Assembly (NCBI GenBank): GCA_011503125.2 | Contig: WWBZ02000008.1 | Span: 1,054,001 to 1,118,000 of the forward strand | From: Botryosphaeria dothidea | Taxonomy: Eukaryota; Ascomycota; Dothideomycetes; Botryosphaeriales; Botryosphaeriaceae | DNA: 64,000 nt | Reading direction: 5' to 3' | Part shown: positions 12,260 to 22,506 of the stretch, piece after piece | Position numbering within the stretch: position 1 is the first letter of the stretch | Layout: each line of letters starts with the position of its first letter | Position numbers and translations under genes: made by a program | The notes under the pieces: model-generated | The model's input: the letters and a program-made list of their open reading frames with translations, nothing else | Told to the model about the DNA's origin: nothing | The model's database searches: none

Positions 12260-13992
12260 ATGGCCGAGACGGACAGTGCCATCAAGAAGGCCCGCAAGCG
12301 TACGGCCAGAGAACTCGACAAGGCCCTGGCAAGCCCCATGCGGATCCAATGGGGCAGCTACTCGACTCAATTTCCTCTCCCACCCTCGGCCAATGACGAC
12401 ACGTACAACTTCCTCCAGGCCATTGAGAAGAAGTCCACGTACGCAGTCGTCGGTGCCAATGTGAATGCCGACTTGATGGAACATCTCCGCAGGCTGAGTA
12501 AGATTGAAATCCTCGACTACTATCACACCTCTCCTGGTGGACCTAGCCAGCAGCTGTTTCGTCCAGATGTCATCCTCGTGGACAGTGCGAACGACCTGAA
12601 AGACAGGCTTGGGACCGAGTTCCGCACTCCCCTCCTCTTCCGTGCATCCAAAGAGCACCCCAATACCCTCCCGACCGACGGATTCGGCTTCAAAAGCTTC
12701 ATCAGCAGCTTCGTCAACCAAGACCAGGCTCGAGTCGATGTGAACGACTGGACAATTCAGGACGAAGAGGACCGCACCTACAAGACCACGGTTGCAGAGA
12801 TGGTGACTAGGCTTGTCGCCGAGGCCGATGACGGCAAAGACCAACCCGAACCAGACCAACCTGAGCCTGTTGTTCTCCCGCTCAACTTTCTGGACATACA
12901 AAACCGCACTGGCATTCAATTCCGACCGTGGCCCATTGCTTTGCAGGACCTAAACAACCGAATTGCCTCACGACAGCAGAATTCCGCGCTCATGTGGGTG
13001 GGCAAGTCCTTCGCGAGCCAACCCCATTCACACCAAGAATTCTTCATCGCATCAACTCGCAACTGCATCACCCCCACCCACGTCGACACGGGGGGCGCAA
13101 ACACCTGGGTCGCAGTGCTGGAGGGGCGCAAGATCTGGTTCTTCCCGCGATCCTCCCTGGTCGACCACGCGGCCGCCGTGCAGTGGCTCGGCGTCGCCGG
13201 CTCGCTCGAGCCGGAGAGCCTCGACGCCGCCGGCTGGGCCAAGGTGGAGCTGAGGGCAGGCGACATCCTGTGAGTAGCACCGAGCCCCGCCCTATCCTCG
13301 CTGCCGCCGCGACTAACGGACAGCCCGGGCGCCACAGAGTCATGCCGCCGTCATTCCCGCACGCCGTCTTCACGCCCGACCCCGCGCTCGTGGTCGGCGG
13401 CCAGTTCTACACCGCCGCCAACCTCGGCCGCACCGTCCACGGCGTCGCCCTGCAGGAGCGCGCCCCCGCCGTCTCGAACGAGGACTTGGCCGCGAACACG
13501 TACGAGACGCTGGCATGGCTGCTGGACCACTGCGACGCCTTTCTCGACGCGCCCGGGATGGCGCGCGTGCGGGCGCACGCGCTCTCCTTCTTCCGCGCTC
13601 GCGACATCCACGGCGACGGGGCGGTGGGCGGGCCGCAGCCGACGCGGTCGCAGCTGAAGAAGAGGGCGGAGCGGCTCGGGCTGCAGACTCGCGTCAACAT
13701 GCCGACGGCCGAGCTGGCGGAGCTGCTGCGGAACCAGGACCCGGAGAAGGAGCACGCGGAGGGGTGGGCCGGTGCGGGGCGCGATGGGACTGGTTTTTCT
13801 GAAGGCTCTGATGGACTTTTCAAAGCGTGCCATGCCTGTTCAGGAGTGATGGTTGGATGGACTGCGCAGTACGGAGTAGGATGTCGACTTGAATGGCGCA
13901 GCTTAGTTTCGAATGCTTTCTCAATGTTTCACACGGTGGCTACCGTTCTTCTTCATACCATAGCTCTTTCCGTCGACCGTGTGATGCAGTAG
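12260..13992 (+). CDS. JmjC-domain (cupin) oxygenase-like protein, one intron (554 aa)
   Basis: Model: join(12260..13269, 13338..13992). The 68-nt intron has GTGAGT, GACTAAC and CACAG, and splicing restores GDIL-VMPPSFPHAVF. A JmjC fold is indicated by H-x-D in CITPTHVDTGG (His274, Asp276), the following TWVAVLEGRKIWFFP strand with a lysine placed for 2-oxoglutarate, and the distal His345 in PSFPHAVF. The complete H-D-H triad predicts an Fe(II)/2OG-dependent oxygenase; histone demethylation is known for relatives but not shown here. KKARKR near residues 9-14 looks like a nuclear signal. A SAP-like segment (RSQLKKRAERLGLQTRVNM) lies near the C-terminus. The first ATG after the CT-rich leader was chosen. 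The extreme C-terminus may be altered by an unseen intron. Confidence 0.8.
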
Positions 13993-14575
13993 GTGGCAAA
14001 AAAAAAAAAAGGGGGAGCAATTCGTTCGCACGAGGATGCCAGACGCGGTATGCGGTTGGAAAATAGGCTGGCCAGGGGGGTAGATGTTCCTTCAGCGCGG
14101 GATGCACGTCTGGTCGTGGTCAGTTGGGCTGCTCGGCGGTGGACTGATTAGCCAGATGAGTCATCCACCGCCAAAGGGGAAGGGCGTAGAGAGACGGCGG
14201 CGCAGACCCAGGGCACCAATCAGGAGATGGTTCCTGCCGCACGCGTACGCAACTCATGCGACACGGCAGAAGTCTGCGCCTAAAGTCTAACGGCGCGCGC
14301 GGAGTGGGCCGGAGCTAGTGGGTAAGATTGACTCGCGGATGGCCGACACGTGCCAGCATGGAAAGAATACAAAGGCGTGTGAAGAGGCAGGTGCGAGAGC
14401 CGCGCAGTTCCACCAGCTTCACCCGCCGTGCTCCGCGTCTCTGGTGGAATGGTCCAGTGGCGATGGCCAACAAAGATATGGCAGCCTGCAACCCCCGTTT
14501 TAACGCCGCCTCGCCCTCTGCCTCTCTCGCGTTTCCTCTCCTCCGCCTCGCCGTCTTCCCCCTCTTCAGACAAGC

Positions 14576-15298
14576 ATGCTCCTTCTCAGCCACGATGCGG
14601 CGCGGAAGCTCTCCGTCATCCTCCAGCAGCACTCGCCGGCCCAGCGCGCCCGTCTCGAGAAGCTGTTGGAGTGCTTGCATGCCAACCGCGTCGGGCGCGC
14701 CATCGAAGCGCTGTACCCAGCGCCGCCACACGAGCACGAGCACATGCTACTCCAGCTGCAGCAGCACGAAGGCATCGACACGCCGCCCGATGGCACGCGC
14801 AACAGCAATGCCGGCTTGGGCTGGCTCCGGTGGTGGTGGTGGTCGGCGGTCGGCACATTGGTTCTCTTCTGCAAGGTCGCGGTAGCGGCGGGCGTCCTAT
14901 CGTGGGCGGCCGCGATGCTGCAGCACTCGCACCCGTGGCCGCCGGCCCTCCTCATCTCCTCCCCTCCGGCCCGCCAACACGACGACGACTTGCCCGACAC
15001 GCCCAACGCCCCCGTGCGCCCCCGCTTCGTCGCCCTGCTGAAGGTGCCGGTCGCCCTGTCGGCGCTCCACACTCCACCTCGCCACCATCCGGGCCCGTCG
15101 CGCCCGCTCCGCTGGGCTGGGCGGTGCGCCGGCCGCAAAGCGAACGCCCTGCACCCTCTGCCGGCACGGCATCCCCGCCGCTCGGCTCCCGCGCGAGCCT
15201 CGCCACCGCTGGTCACCGGGAAGCGCAAGCGCGACGACGATGATGATGACGAGGACGGCGACGGCGACGACGCGGGATCTGACGAAGAGAAGAAGTAG
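14576..15298 (+). CDS. Membrane protein, paralog A of a helical-N-terminus family (240 aa)
   Basis: Single-exon frame. Residues 1-65 form an amphipathic helical module with QHS at 18-20, RLE at 26-28 and LLE at 30-32. The same pattern with the same spacing starts the protein at 60133 (shift of five residues). A hydrophobic span near 88-114, after a run of tryptophans, is the predicted membrane segment. The C-terminal half is Pro/Arg-rich and ends in KRKR followed by an Asp/Glu-rich tail. The stop codon TAG (15296-15298) lies inside the target duplication of the downstream hAT element, so the coding sequence is complete but its native 3' end has been displaced by 3.7 kb. Function unknown. Confidence 0.65.
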   Translation: MLLLSHDAARKLSVILQQHSPAQRARLEKLLECLHANRVGRAIEALYPAPPHEHEHMLLQLQQHEGIDTPPDGTRNSNAGLGWLRWWWWSAVGTLVLFCKVAVAAGVLSWAAAMLQHSHPWPPALLISSPPARQHDDDLPDTPNAPVRPRFVALLKVPVALSALHTPPRHHPGPSRPLRWAGRCAGRKANALHPLPARHPRRSAPARASPPLVTGKRKRDDDDDDEDGDGDDAGSDEEKK

Positions 15299-15299
15299 C
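15292..15299 (+). repeat. 8-bp target site duplication of the hAT element (left copy)
   Basis: GAAGTAGC is found immediately before the left terminus (15292-15299) and immediately after the right terminus (18971-18978). Eight base pairs is the hAT signature. Confidence 0.95.
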
Positions 15300-15320
15300 C
15301 AGGGTGGATCCCGTCTCGGT

Positions 15321-15342
15321 TGACGACTCGGTGACGAGTCGT
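15321..15342 (+). repeat. Subterminal palindrome in hAT left end
   Basis: GACGACTCG and CGAGTCGTC flank a 4-nt loop, giving a perfect 9-bp-arm hairpin within the left subterminal region. A similar hairpin (CTCGTCAT/ATGACGAG) sits in the right end near 18923-18946. Confidence 0.85.
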
Positions 15343-16334
15343 CACCGGATTACTAATCGTCCCGTCCCGTCCCGTTCTATGCCGTCCCGTCTCGTTATAA
15401 AAGCGCTCGTCACCGCTCGGTGACGATACGCTATGCCGAATCGGGCAATTATTAATAGTGTTGGTGCTATAATCTGCTACGGGCTACGGTAGAGTGCGTT
15501 AGGATGCTCTAGGACTCGGTAGAATACCCTAGGACGCGGCAGGACGCTCTAGGGTACTATAGGGCGTTGTCTTATATTATATATCGTAAGTCTTAGCATA
15601 GTATTGTGTCGTTTTTTTAAGTCGTTCTTGTGCTTCTCCGCCACTTTCACCTATATCTGCTAAGAACTGCTCGAGAGACATAACTCGCGCCCACCCTTAA
15701 TAAAAGGTACCGTTGATTACCCCCCCTTCTTTGTCGTATATCTAGGTTATCACGTCGTATAAGGGTCGATCTGGTTCGTAGAAACAACTCTAATCTCGTA
15801 AAACGACCCTTATACGACGTGGGTAGCTTAGATATACGCCGCGAGCGCTTAACGTAGTGTTGAATTATTATAGCTGCTACCCAATAGTGGTTTTCGCGCG
15901 TACACGGCCGTTTTGTGTTCCCAATAAAAACACGCCAAGCCCTAGAGATCCACACTAAATTTTCGCGTATATTCTCCCCTCCCGCGCGCGCGAGATCTTA
16001 CAAATAATACGCGCATCACGACTTTTTCCCACCTACCTACCTACCCTCCTACGCCTTATAGCCATTATAAACGACTCGGAAGACTCTTAGCTATCCTCTT
16101 TGGACCCTCTCTCGTCACCTTCGCCTACTATACCCGCCACACCCGCTTCTACCACGTCTTATACGGTTACTACTACGGATATCGACCTCTCTAAGGTCCG
16201 CGATAGCTCGATAAGGATTATTAGAGGCCTTGGCTGGCGCGTCCGCTACCGTAGTTAGGCTTATAGCACGAAGATCTCGTAGATCTTCGCTTATAGTAGT
16301 GACTATATCGATAAGCAAGGAACCCGGTGGTTTA

Positions 16335-18640
16335 TCTGCAGGCACTGCTATAATGCTCGCTACTACTACTAAGGAGTATATAAGCTATTAGGTACGCATG
16401 CAATCGAGACTTATCTAGCCTAGATCTATCGCGTGTAGCACCCTAAGAAGCCTAGGCCGACGACCACGCCGGCAGATACCCCTATTAGCCGTGCCTTTGC
16501 CCGCTTATAGGAGCGCTCCTCGCCCTTCGCGCTCGTTACTCCTTTTTACGATAAGAGGTTCCAGGAGGCATATATCAACGCTGTTATTAAGCTTAATCTA
16601 ACCTTCCGGCAAGCATCTACGCCTAAACTACGAGAGGTTATCCTCCTAGGCGGGCCCATGGCGGAGAGGTACCTCCTAACTAGCTATAAGGAGGTAGGTA
16701 ACTAGGTAAGAAAATCCTTCGAGGATCGACGCGAATTGGTTCGGAAACTCGTTCTCGCCGCGAGGAGTAAGGTGCATTTTAGCATCGATGCCTGGACGTG
16801 CGATAAAGGTAATAAGAGAGCGTATTTGGCAGTAAATTCTCACTTTCTTAGACCGGATGGTACCCTACGGACACTGCTCCTTGCCTTCAAGCGAATCCTT
16901 AGCACTTATTCCGGCGAGAATATGGCTCTAATTATTAGTAAAGCGATTAGGGAGTATAATATCGGGAGTATCGGCTGCTTCGTGTTAGATAATACTACTA
17001 ATAACGATACTATACTCAAAGAGGTAGTACGAGACGTTCCTAGTATTAAATACCCTGCCTATCGCATTCGCTGCATTAGTCATATTATTAATCTTATTAT
17101 AAAGGCGATCCTCCTTGGCAAAGGCGTTACCATCTTCGAAAAGGACCTCCTAGGCCTAGAGGACGATAGCGACGCTGCGTTCAAGGTTTAGAGCAAAGCA
17201 GGACCTCTTAGCAAGCTTTATAATATATGCGTCTTCGTTAATAGAAGCAGCGGGAGGAGGGAGGAGTTTAAGAGGTGTTAGATGCCTTATGAGAGACTTC
17301 TGGATAACGATTCTGACCCACATGGTGGCGATGACACCTTCTACTACGTGCTGCTTATTAACTAAGGCGTACGTTAGAGCTCTGCTTACTATATGATCAA
17401 GAGAGGTAAGTTTAGTAGTTTGATCGCTAAGTGACAGCAGGGATGCTTCTACTAGAGATACGCATACGAACTAAGGATCTCCTGCTCTTTGGTGCTCCGC
17501 GTCGCTGCGCAATCGATTACTCATCGCCATTCGAGTCGAGTCGAGTCGAGTTGAATTCATTTACCCTTACTTATTGCCCTGAGCGATATACAGGCTCATC
17601 GCTATTCGATTGCGCAGCGAACTAGAGTACCGAGGAGCAGGGGATACGTATACAAATCACAGTGAAGTTCTCCTGCTACTCAGTGCTCCAGTTCGCTAAT
17701 CGATTACGTAGCGATCTAATTGCGTGCCGCGATCGATCGCTTCCTCGATCGCTTCTAACCACCACCCCACACGTATAACATTCGATCTGACCGCCTTTCG
17801 CCGGATAACTGGGCGTATCTAGAGCGTCTCTTCCAGCTTCTGCGACCCTTTAAAGGCCTCACGCAATACATAGAAGGCAAGGCGACCCAAGGCACGCATG
17901 GGGCAGTGTGGGAGTCGCTTAAATTAATGGGCTTTATGTATAAACACCTTAAGGCAGAGGTCGATCGCATGGAGGCTCAAATGAACGCTAATGAGCTTCC
18001 TGGTGAGGTCTGGAAGGAGTACTCCACGAGAGTAGATGCTGGTTGGTTGAAACTAACCGAATATCACTCACTGATCGATGAGAGTCCTATATACCGCCTT
18101 GCTATCTTCCTCCACCCCAATTACCGCTTTGGGTACTTCGAGGAACACTAGTAGGACCATAAGAGCTAGATTGCGAAGGCCAGGAGTATTATAAAGCAGG
18201 AGTATAAGAGGTATAAGAGAGAATGGCTTGAACAAGCGGAGGAGGAGGCCGCGGCGGAGGAGGCGGATGAGGTCTCCTCACTACATAAGGATGACGTCTT
18301 CAAGGCTTTCGAGTCCTTCGGCCGGCCCACCAATTTTGCTAGGCGGCGAGGAAAGAGACGCAAAATCGAGTCCTCGCAACTCACCAGCTACTGGGAGGGT
18401 AACCCAACCGCCTACACGGTGGCTAATCCTATTGAGTGGTGGCACGCAGAGGGTTCGCAGTGGCCAGTACTACAACGGATGGCCTTGGACGTCTTTACCA
18501 TACCCGCTATGAGCGCAGAACCTGAACGTATCTTCTTATATGGGAGGCGTAAGATATCGTATGAGCGAACAAGGCTTAATGACGATATGATAGAGGCAGA
18601 GATATGCCAGAAGGCGTGGCTAGTAAACAAGATTGTGTAG
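16335..18640 (+). pseudogene. hAT transposase, interrupted by stops and an internal insertion
   Basis: A BED-type finger remnant (WFICRHC ... THAIETYL) lies near 16.33-16.42 kb. The catalytic-core region follows: FSIDAWTCDKG..RAYLAVNSHF with a DNTTNND motif (about 16736-17191). After a 300-bp repeat insertion the frame resumes (about 17770-18150), and the C-terminal hAT dimerisation segment ANPIEWWHAEGSQWPVLQ ... FTIPAMSAEPERIF lies at about 18420-18640. Stops separate the parts, including TAG after DDSDAAFKV and two adjacent stops after FGYFEEH, many compatible with CAG/TGG changes. The element cannot encode a working enzyme; its intact ends could in principle be recognised by one supplied from elsewhere (inference). 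Confidence 0.85.
17456..17760. repeat. Foldback/direct-repeat insertion inside the hAT transposase
   Basis: Three copies of a CTCCTGCT...GTGCTCC...TCGCTGCGCAATCGAT-like unit occur: plus orientation near 17478-17527, inverted near 17600-17640, plus again near 17670-17715. The first and third are preceded by GATACGCATACGAAC / GATACGTATACAAAT, giving a degenerate direct repeat of about 70 bp. A (GAGTC)n run sits between arms at about 17535-17553. The block interrupts the transposase frame and probably is a small nested non-autonomous element. Confidence 0.7.
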
Positions 18641-18970
18641 CAATGAGACTCAACACTATGAAATAACGTCATCTATCGTGAAACGCTTTGGACCCGATCT
18701 TAGTAATCTTACATATGCCGGCGAATAGAACTTGCAGAGAGGGTGCGGAGAAAGTAGTGTAATTAGTATGAGTAACGCTACTAAACGATACATTCATCCC
18801 TAACCCCCAACTCAACACCATGGATATCTGCTTATTAAGCATCTCGTCATTTCGTCACCGACTCGGTAACGCTCGGTTTTGCTCGTCCCGTCTCGTCCGG
18901 ACCCCCGGCGTCTCGTCCCGTCTCGTCATGACAGGTAATGACGAGCAAAACCGAGACGGGATCCACCCTG

Positions 18971-18978
18971 GAAGTAGC
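18971..18978 (+). repeat. 8-bp target site duplication of the hAT element (right copy)
   Basis: GAAGTAGC, identical to the left copy. The empty site would read through the paralog A stop codon into GGGCGAGAGC. Confidence 0.95.
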
Positions 18979-19046
18979 GGGCGAGAGCATGCATGGTTCG
19001 AGGCGAGTTGATGACGGCTCATGTCGAGCATGAGCGCTGCAGTTGG

Positions 19047-19164
19047 GATGGAGTTGAGATGGAGTTAAGATGGAATTGGGATAATACTGAGATGAAATTG
19101 TGGGGGGGGGGGGGGTGGGAAAAACACTGGGGGAAAAGATGAGATGAAATTAAGATGAAATTTG
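19047..19164 (+). repeat. 11-bp minisatellite (GATGRARTTRR-type), split by a G tract
   Basis: Five phased 11-bp units run from 19047 to 19101 (GATGGAGTTGA, GATGGAGTTAA, GATGGAATTGG, GATAATACTGA, GATGAAATTGT). Then come a G homopolymer of about 13 and an A/G-rich spacer, and two more units follow at 19143-19164. No gene overlaps. Confidence 0.85.
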
Positions 19165-19662
19165 GACTGCCGTGACCCCTTGCTGCTTCCTCCCCCGCCA
19201 GCACGCTAACCTCACGGGCGAACATCTCCACGTGCCAATGCTATTGCAAGATCCAAAGCTACTATGGAATCGACATGTACTGGAATTGGTCATACAAGCG
19301 TGATGCTGGTCTCCTCCGAACCAGGATAAAAGATAGCCACACGATACGGCGGGAGATTATTTCCTGCCGTGACCACGTGAATTGCGGCGGTGGCTGTTTC
19401 GAGACGGAAGGAAAAAGAAGAGACGGTGCGCATGTGTAAAGTATAGATGTGCAAGTGTGTGGAGTGGGTGCTGGTGGGTGCGAGCGGGGTGAGGACAATG
19501 AAGAATCTGAGACATGATCTGTAGAACATAGCCAAAGCAGAAATCAAGACTGTACGAAAATCAAACATCCATCATGCTCCCTCCCGACCCTTGCCCTTCT
19601 CTATCTCCATCCTACGCCGCGCCATGGCCACATCCGCAGAACCAGCGCCACCACTGTTAACA

Positions 19663-20121
19663 CTACTGCGGCGGCGGTTTCTTCGGTAGCGAAAACGGTC
19701 GTTCTTGTCGTTGTTGATGTTCATCGATTGAGATCAAGACGGTGGTGACCGGGGAAGGAGGGTTAGTAGCAGTTGCGGGAGGAGTCGGAGAGATGGGAGG
19801 TTGGTAAATGACCAACTGCTGCTCCAGAGGCGGCCTACGCATATCTTCAACAACGATATCTCCTCTCGAACGGCGGAAACAATCGCGTCGTCCTCGAGAG
19901 ACAGGCAACATCTGGGAAAGACAGGTCGTGTCTTCATCAAGATCCTCGCCGTCATCACCCGTCACCCGACCCTCTTCTTCTTCTCCCACCAAACGTACAC
20001 TGCCCCTATGCCGATCCTCCTCTCCTAAGCGCATACTACCCCCTGGTACCTCTATACGAGAAGCTGTCGGCGATTGGCGGAATACCGGGACTGCGGACGA
20101 GATGCTTCGTGACCTTCTCAA
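19663..20121 (-). CDS. Possible hypothetical protein (low confidence)
   Basis: A 152-codon frame that begins Arg/Ser-rich, has acidic and Glu-rich blocks (GEEDRHRGSV, VGEEEEG) and a Pro-rich stretch (PPISPTPPATATNPPSP), and ends KKPPPQ. No domain is seen and shorter frames overlap on both strands. It may be a small disordered protein or a chance frame. The remainder of 18979-20978 holds no other supported gene. Confidence 0.25.
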   Translation of the reverse strand: MRRSRSISSAVPVFRQSPTASRIEVPGGSMRLGEEDRHRGSVRLVGEEEEGRVTGDDGEDLDEDTTCLSQMLPVSRGRRDCFRRSRGDIVVEDMRRPPLEQQLVIYQPPISPTPPATATNPPSPVTTVLISIDEHQQRQERPFSLPKKPPPQ

Positions 20122-20978
20122 CGTCAGATGCGTACCTCTCTGACATTCGTGTTGGTATCGCTTGCCTTCTGATAGACTTTGGCATCGCCACGACTGGCAG
20201 CTTGAGCTTAGTTCATCATGGACGGAATTGGGCTTGGGTTCCGGGTGGCAGCTTAGCTGCTAGGACAGGCCATATCGATGGAAGCGGTCGCATTAAAGGC
20301 CTTGTGATTGTTGGTACCGTTGATCATTTTGAGCATGGATACGAAAATGCGAATGCTGAGATTGAAACGACTAACATGTTCGATGATGGGTTGCTTAGCA
20401 AGAAGGCTAGTATCGATTGAGGCAATTTTACAGAAACAGGGAGGGGGCCAGTGGAGGGAGGGAGGGCTTCGCGAACGGTGGGGGCGTATCTGGCCCAAAA
20501 TTTCCGCGGCTTCATGCATCGGTGACGTCGTCATTCTCCGCTTGAGCTATATTAGTCGCGAGAAGTCTGTGGGGCAAAAATGGTAAGGGGGAAGAGGGCT
20601 TTCTTCCTGCGACTCGCGAAGATATGGAAGTCAGATATCAACTCCATAGATGTGAAAAGCTACTTCGAGACCATGGATTCTAGTTTGAAAATCTACACAG
20701 TATTTGCTCAAAGAGGCGAGGAAGCAAACGGAAAATGCAAATTTCGGAAATTTCGAGCACTAGGGGAATGTCTGAAACTAGGCTACATATGGGGCGCGCG
20801 TGCTTGCAGTCCGTTTGCACTAGAACTTCGCCGCCTCAGCGCTCCCTCCACGCCTACAACAACACCGGACCTCAGACGCCACATCTCTTCTCTACACAGC
20901 AGACGCGATCAGTAATAACTTCCCGCTGCAGCGTTGGCATGTTAGTAACATGATCGCAGGCAAGACGAAAGCACCAAG

Positions 20979-21689
20979 ATGAAGGGCGGCGAACAGCTTG
21001 GCGTCGGCCCATCGACAATGACCTTCGGCGAGACAAGCTACCATTCTACGTCAACCATGATGTCCGTCGCACCCCAAGCAGCCAGTCCCGCGGAGAACCC
21101 TGCTCCGGACGATCATGTTACGAATATGGAGGGAAAGTCCGCCAAAAAGACCTTCGCCGAGCCTGTTGCTACTGCATCGGTTCGCTTCAAGCGCCGGATG
21201 ATGTCTGAAGAGTATGAGCCGCCGCATAAGATCCGGAAGCTGGACTACATACGCCCGAAGGCGAAGGGACAATTCTGGTCTGTCAGGCAGAGCACCTGGA
21301 ACACTCAAGCGAACTCATTTCGGACGAGAGTCCACCATGCCGGCCAGATTATGGAGGGCGGGCAGGGCACCATCGCAGACGACTACTGCGTGCAGTGCCT
21401 TCAGGAGGGCCACGCCTGCTGGGTATACAAGCAAGACGTGGAGAAGCGTGTGGAGATGTGTGCGAGGTGCCTTAGGGGTATGGTCAAATGCGTTCCGATC
21501 AAGAACGCCAAGAGCTTGGAGGAGCAGGTCCGACTGCTTCATCTGCAGCTCGATCTCACCAAGTCCAAGCTCGAGGCTGAAAGGAAGGCAAGGCGAGAGG
21601 AGCAGCAAGAAGCGCGCGAGTACAACACTCAGCTCGACAAGGTGACCCTAGAGTTCTCTCGACTCCAGGCCGTTCGAAGCGACCAATAG
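20979..21689 (+). CDS. Six-cysteine zinc-cluster-like protein with C-terminal coiled coil (236 aa)
   Basis: Single exon with ATG at 20979. Residues 1-70 are polar and disordered; a basic segment (RFKRRMM, PPHKIRKLDYIRPKAK) follows. Cysteines at 137, 140, 147, 161, 164 and 171 give C-x2-C-x6-C-x13-C-x2-C-x6-C. That is the arrangement of a fungal Zn2Cys6 binuclear cluster but with a longer central loop and few basic residues in the first half. Residues about 179-231 form a strongly predicted coiled coil (SLEEQVRLLHLQLDLTKSKL ...), as found after Gal4-type clusters for dimerisation. No regulatory middle domain is present. It may be a short DNA-binding protein or a zinc-stabilised dimer with another role. 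The open frame, codon composition and ordered domains support a real gene. Confidence 0.75.
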   Translation: MKGGEQLGVGPSTMTFGETSYHSTSTMMSVAPQAASPAENPAPDDHVTNMEGKSAKKTFAEPVATASVRFKRRMMSEEYEPPHKIRKLDYIRPKAKGQFWSVRQSTWNTQANSFRTRVHHAGQIMEGGQGTIADDYCVQCLQEGHACWVYKQDVEKRVEMCARCLRGMVKCVPIKNAKSLEEQVRLLHLQLDLTKSKLEAERKARREEQQEAREYNTQLDKVTLEFSRLQAVRSDQ

Positions 21690-22506
21690 CTAGCTCCACG
21701 ACCTCTACCCCGGTACCGTTTGTGATTCTTCATCCAATCACAGAGCGTTCCCCTATTTCCGCCAAAGTACTAGTGCTACCGGGTTTCGACTTCTTTGTGC
21801 GCGTCAGCTCAAGGGATACGGGTCAACACACTCCTTTGCACGTTGCGATCAAGACTAGATTGGAGATTCATGACGAATTAAAACTTGGCACGTTCATGCC
21901 ATGTCCACTACAGTATGATCCATGCTTCTGCGCTACGAGTACTAGCCGGTGACATTCAAGGTTTGACTTGGATGCGAGCCGCAGCGGCATAGTGCCGTGC
22001 ATGTCTTTCTCTCGGGAAGTTCCAAGAGCTAATGGTCTGTTCTTATCCGTGTGCGCCCGTCCCATCAACCGTGGCTGGTCATGATCTGGAGCTGGCGTTT
22101 TTCAGAACGCCCCCGCACCCTGGAGTCAAGGCTGCGGTAGACAGACGTACCTGTTCGTTCTTTTCTCTGCCTGAGACGCTTCATCAGTATCCCTTTTGCA
22201 TCTTTTTTGTCTGGGGAATTGAGGTGGCCGAAGCTCAAGGAGCGCTACCAGCGTGGCTAGCTTCCTCCGTTTGCACCGGATAACTGCCCCAATTGTCCAC
22301 CTGGTATTTGCCGTGCCTCACGGCAAGGCGCAGCACACATCAATGGAGTACGGACTGCCTTCCTGCAACTGAGCTTGGATCATCAACCATCCGCAGCTGC
22401 GGATTCAAGTTTCAGCGACAGGGCGGGAGGGTGCTGCTCCGGATATCTCGAAATTCCTCGCACGCTCATCTTCACTTGAGCACCAAAATACGCATGCATA
22501 TCGTCC
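21690..22506. other. No supported gene
   Basis: Short frames without domains between the zinc-cluster gene and the next spliced gene. The last 200 bp probably contains the promoter and leader of the gene starting at 22507. Confidence 0.5.

Larger units (their letters stand above)
15300..18970 (+). mobile_element. hAT superfamily DNA transposon with perfect terminal inverted repeats
   Basis: The element starts CAGGGTGGATCCCGTCTCGG at 15300 and ends with its perfect reverse complement at 18970; identity extends to 22 bp. It is flanked by the 8-bp duplication GAAGTAGC. Subterminal regions on both sides repeat GTCCCGTCTCGT-like and CTCGGTGACGA-like motifs, typical of hAT transposase binding. Near 15480-15570 there is a degenerate array of TAGGAC-type units. 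The interior carries a disabled transposase and an internal foldback repeat. The body is partly TA-enriched with scattered in-frame stops, consistent with moderate RIP, while the ends remain well matched. Confidence 0.95.

Noticed and set aside
11918..12919. 333-codon minus-strand frame
   Set aside because: Antisense of the JmjC gene at 12260; no domain, and the plus strand has spliced, motif-supported coding.
13351..13833. Minus-strand frames of 138-160 codons
   Set aside because: High-GC shadow of JmjC exon 2.
14428..15345. Plus and minus frames of 240-270 codons overlapping paralog A
   Set aside because: Arg/Pro/Ala-rich shadows in GC-rich DNA; only the frame at 14576 has the module shared with paralog B.
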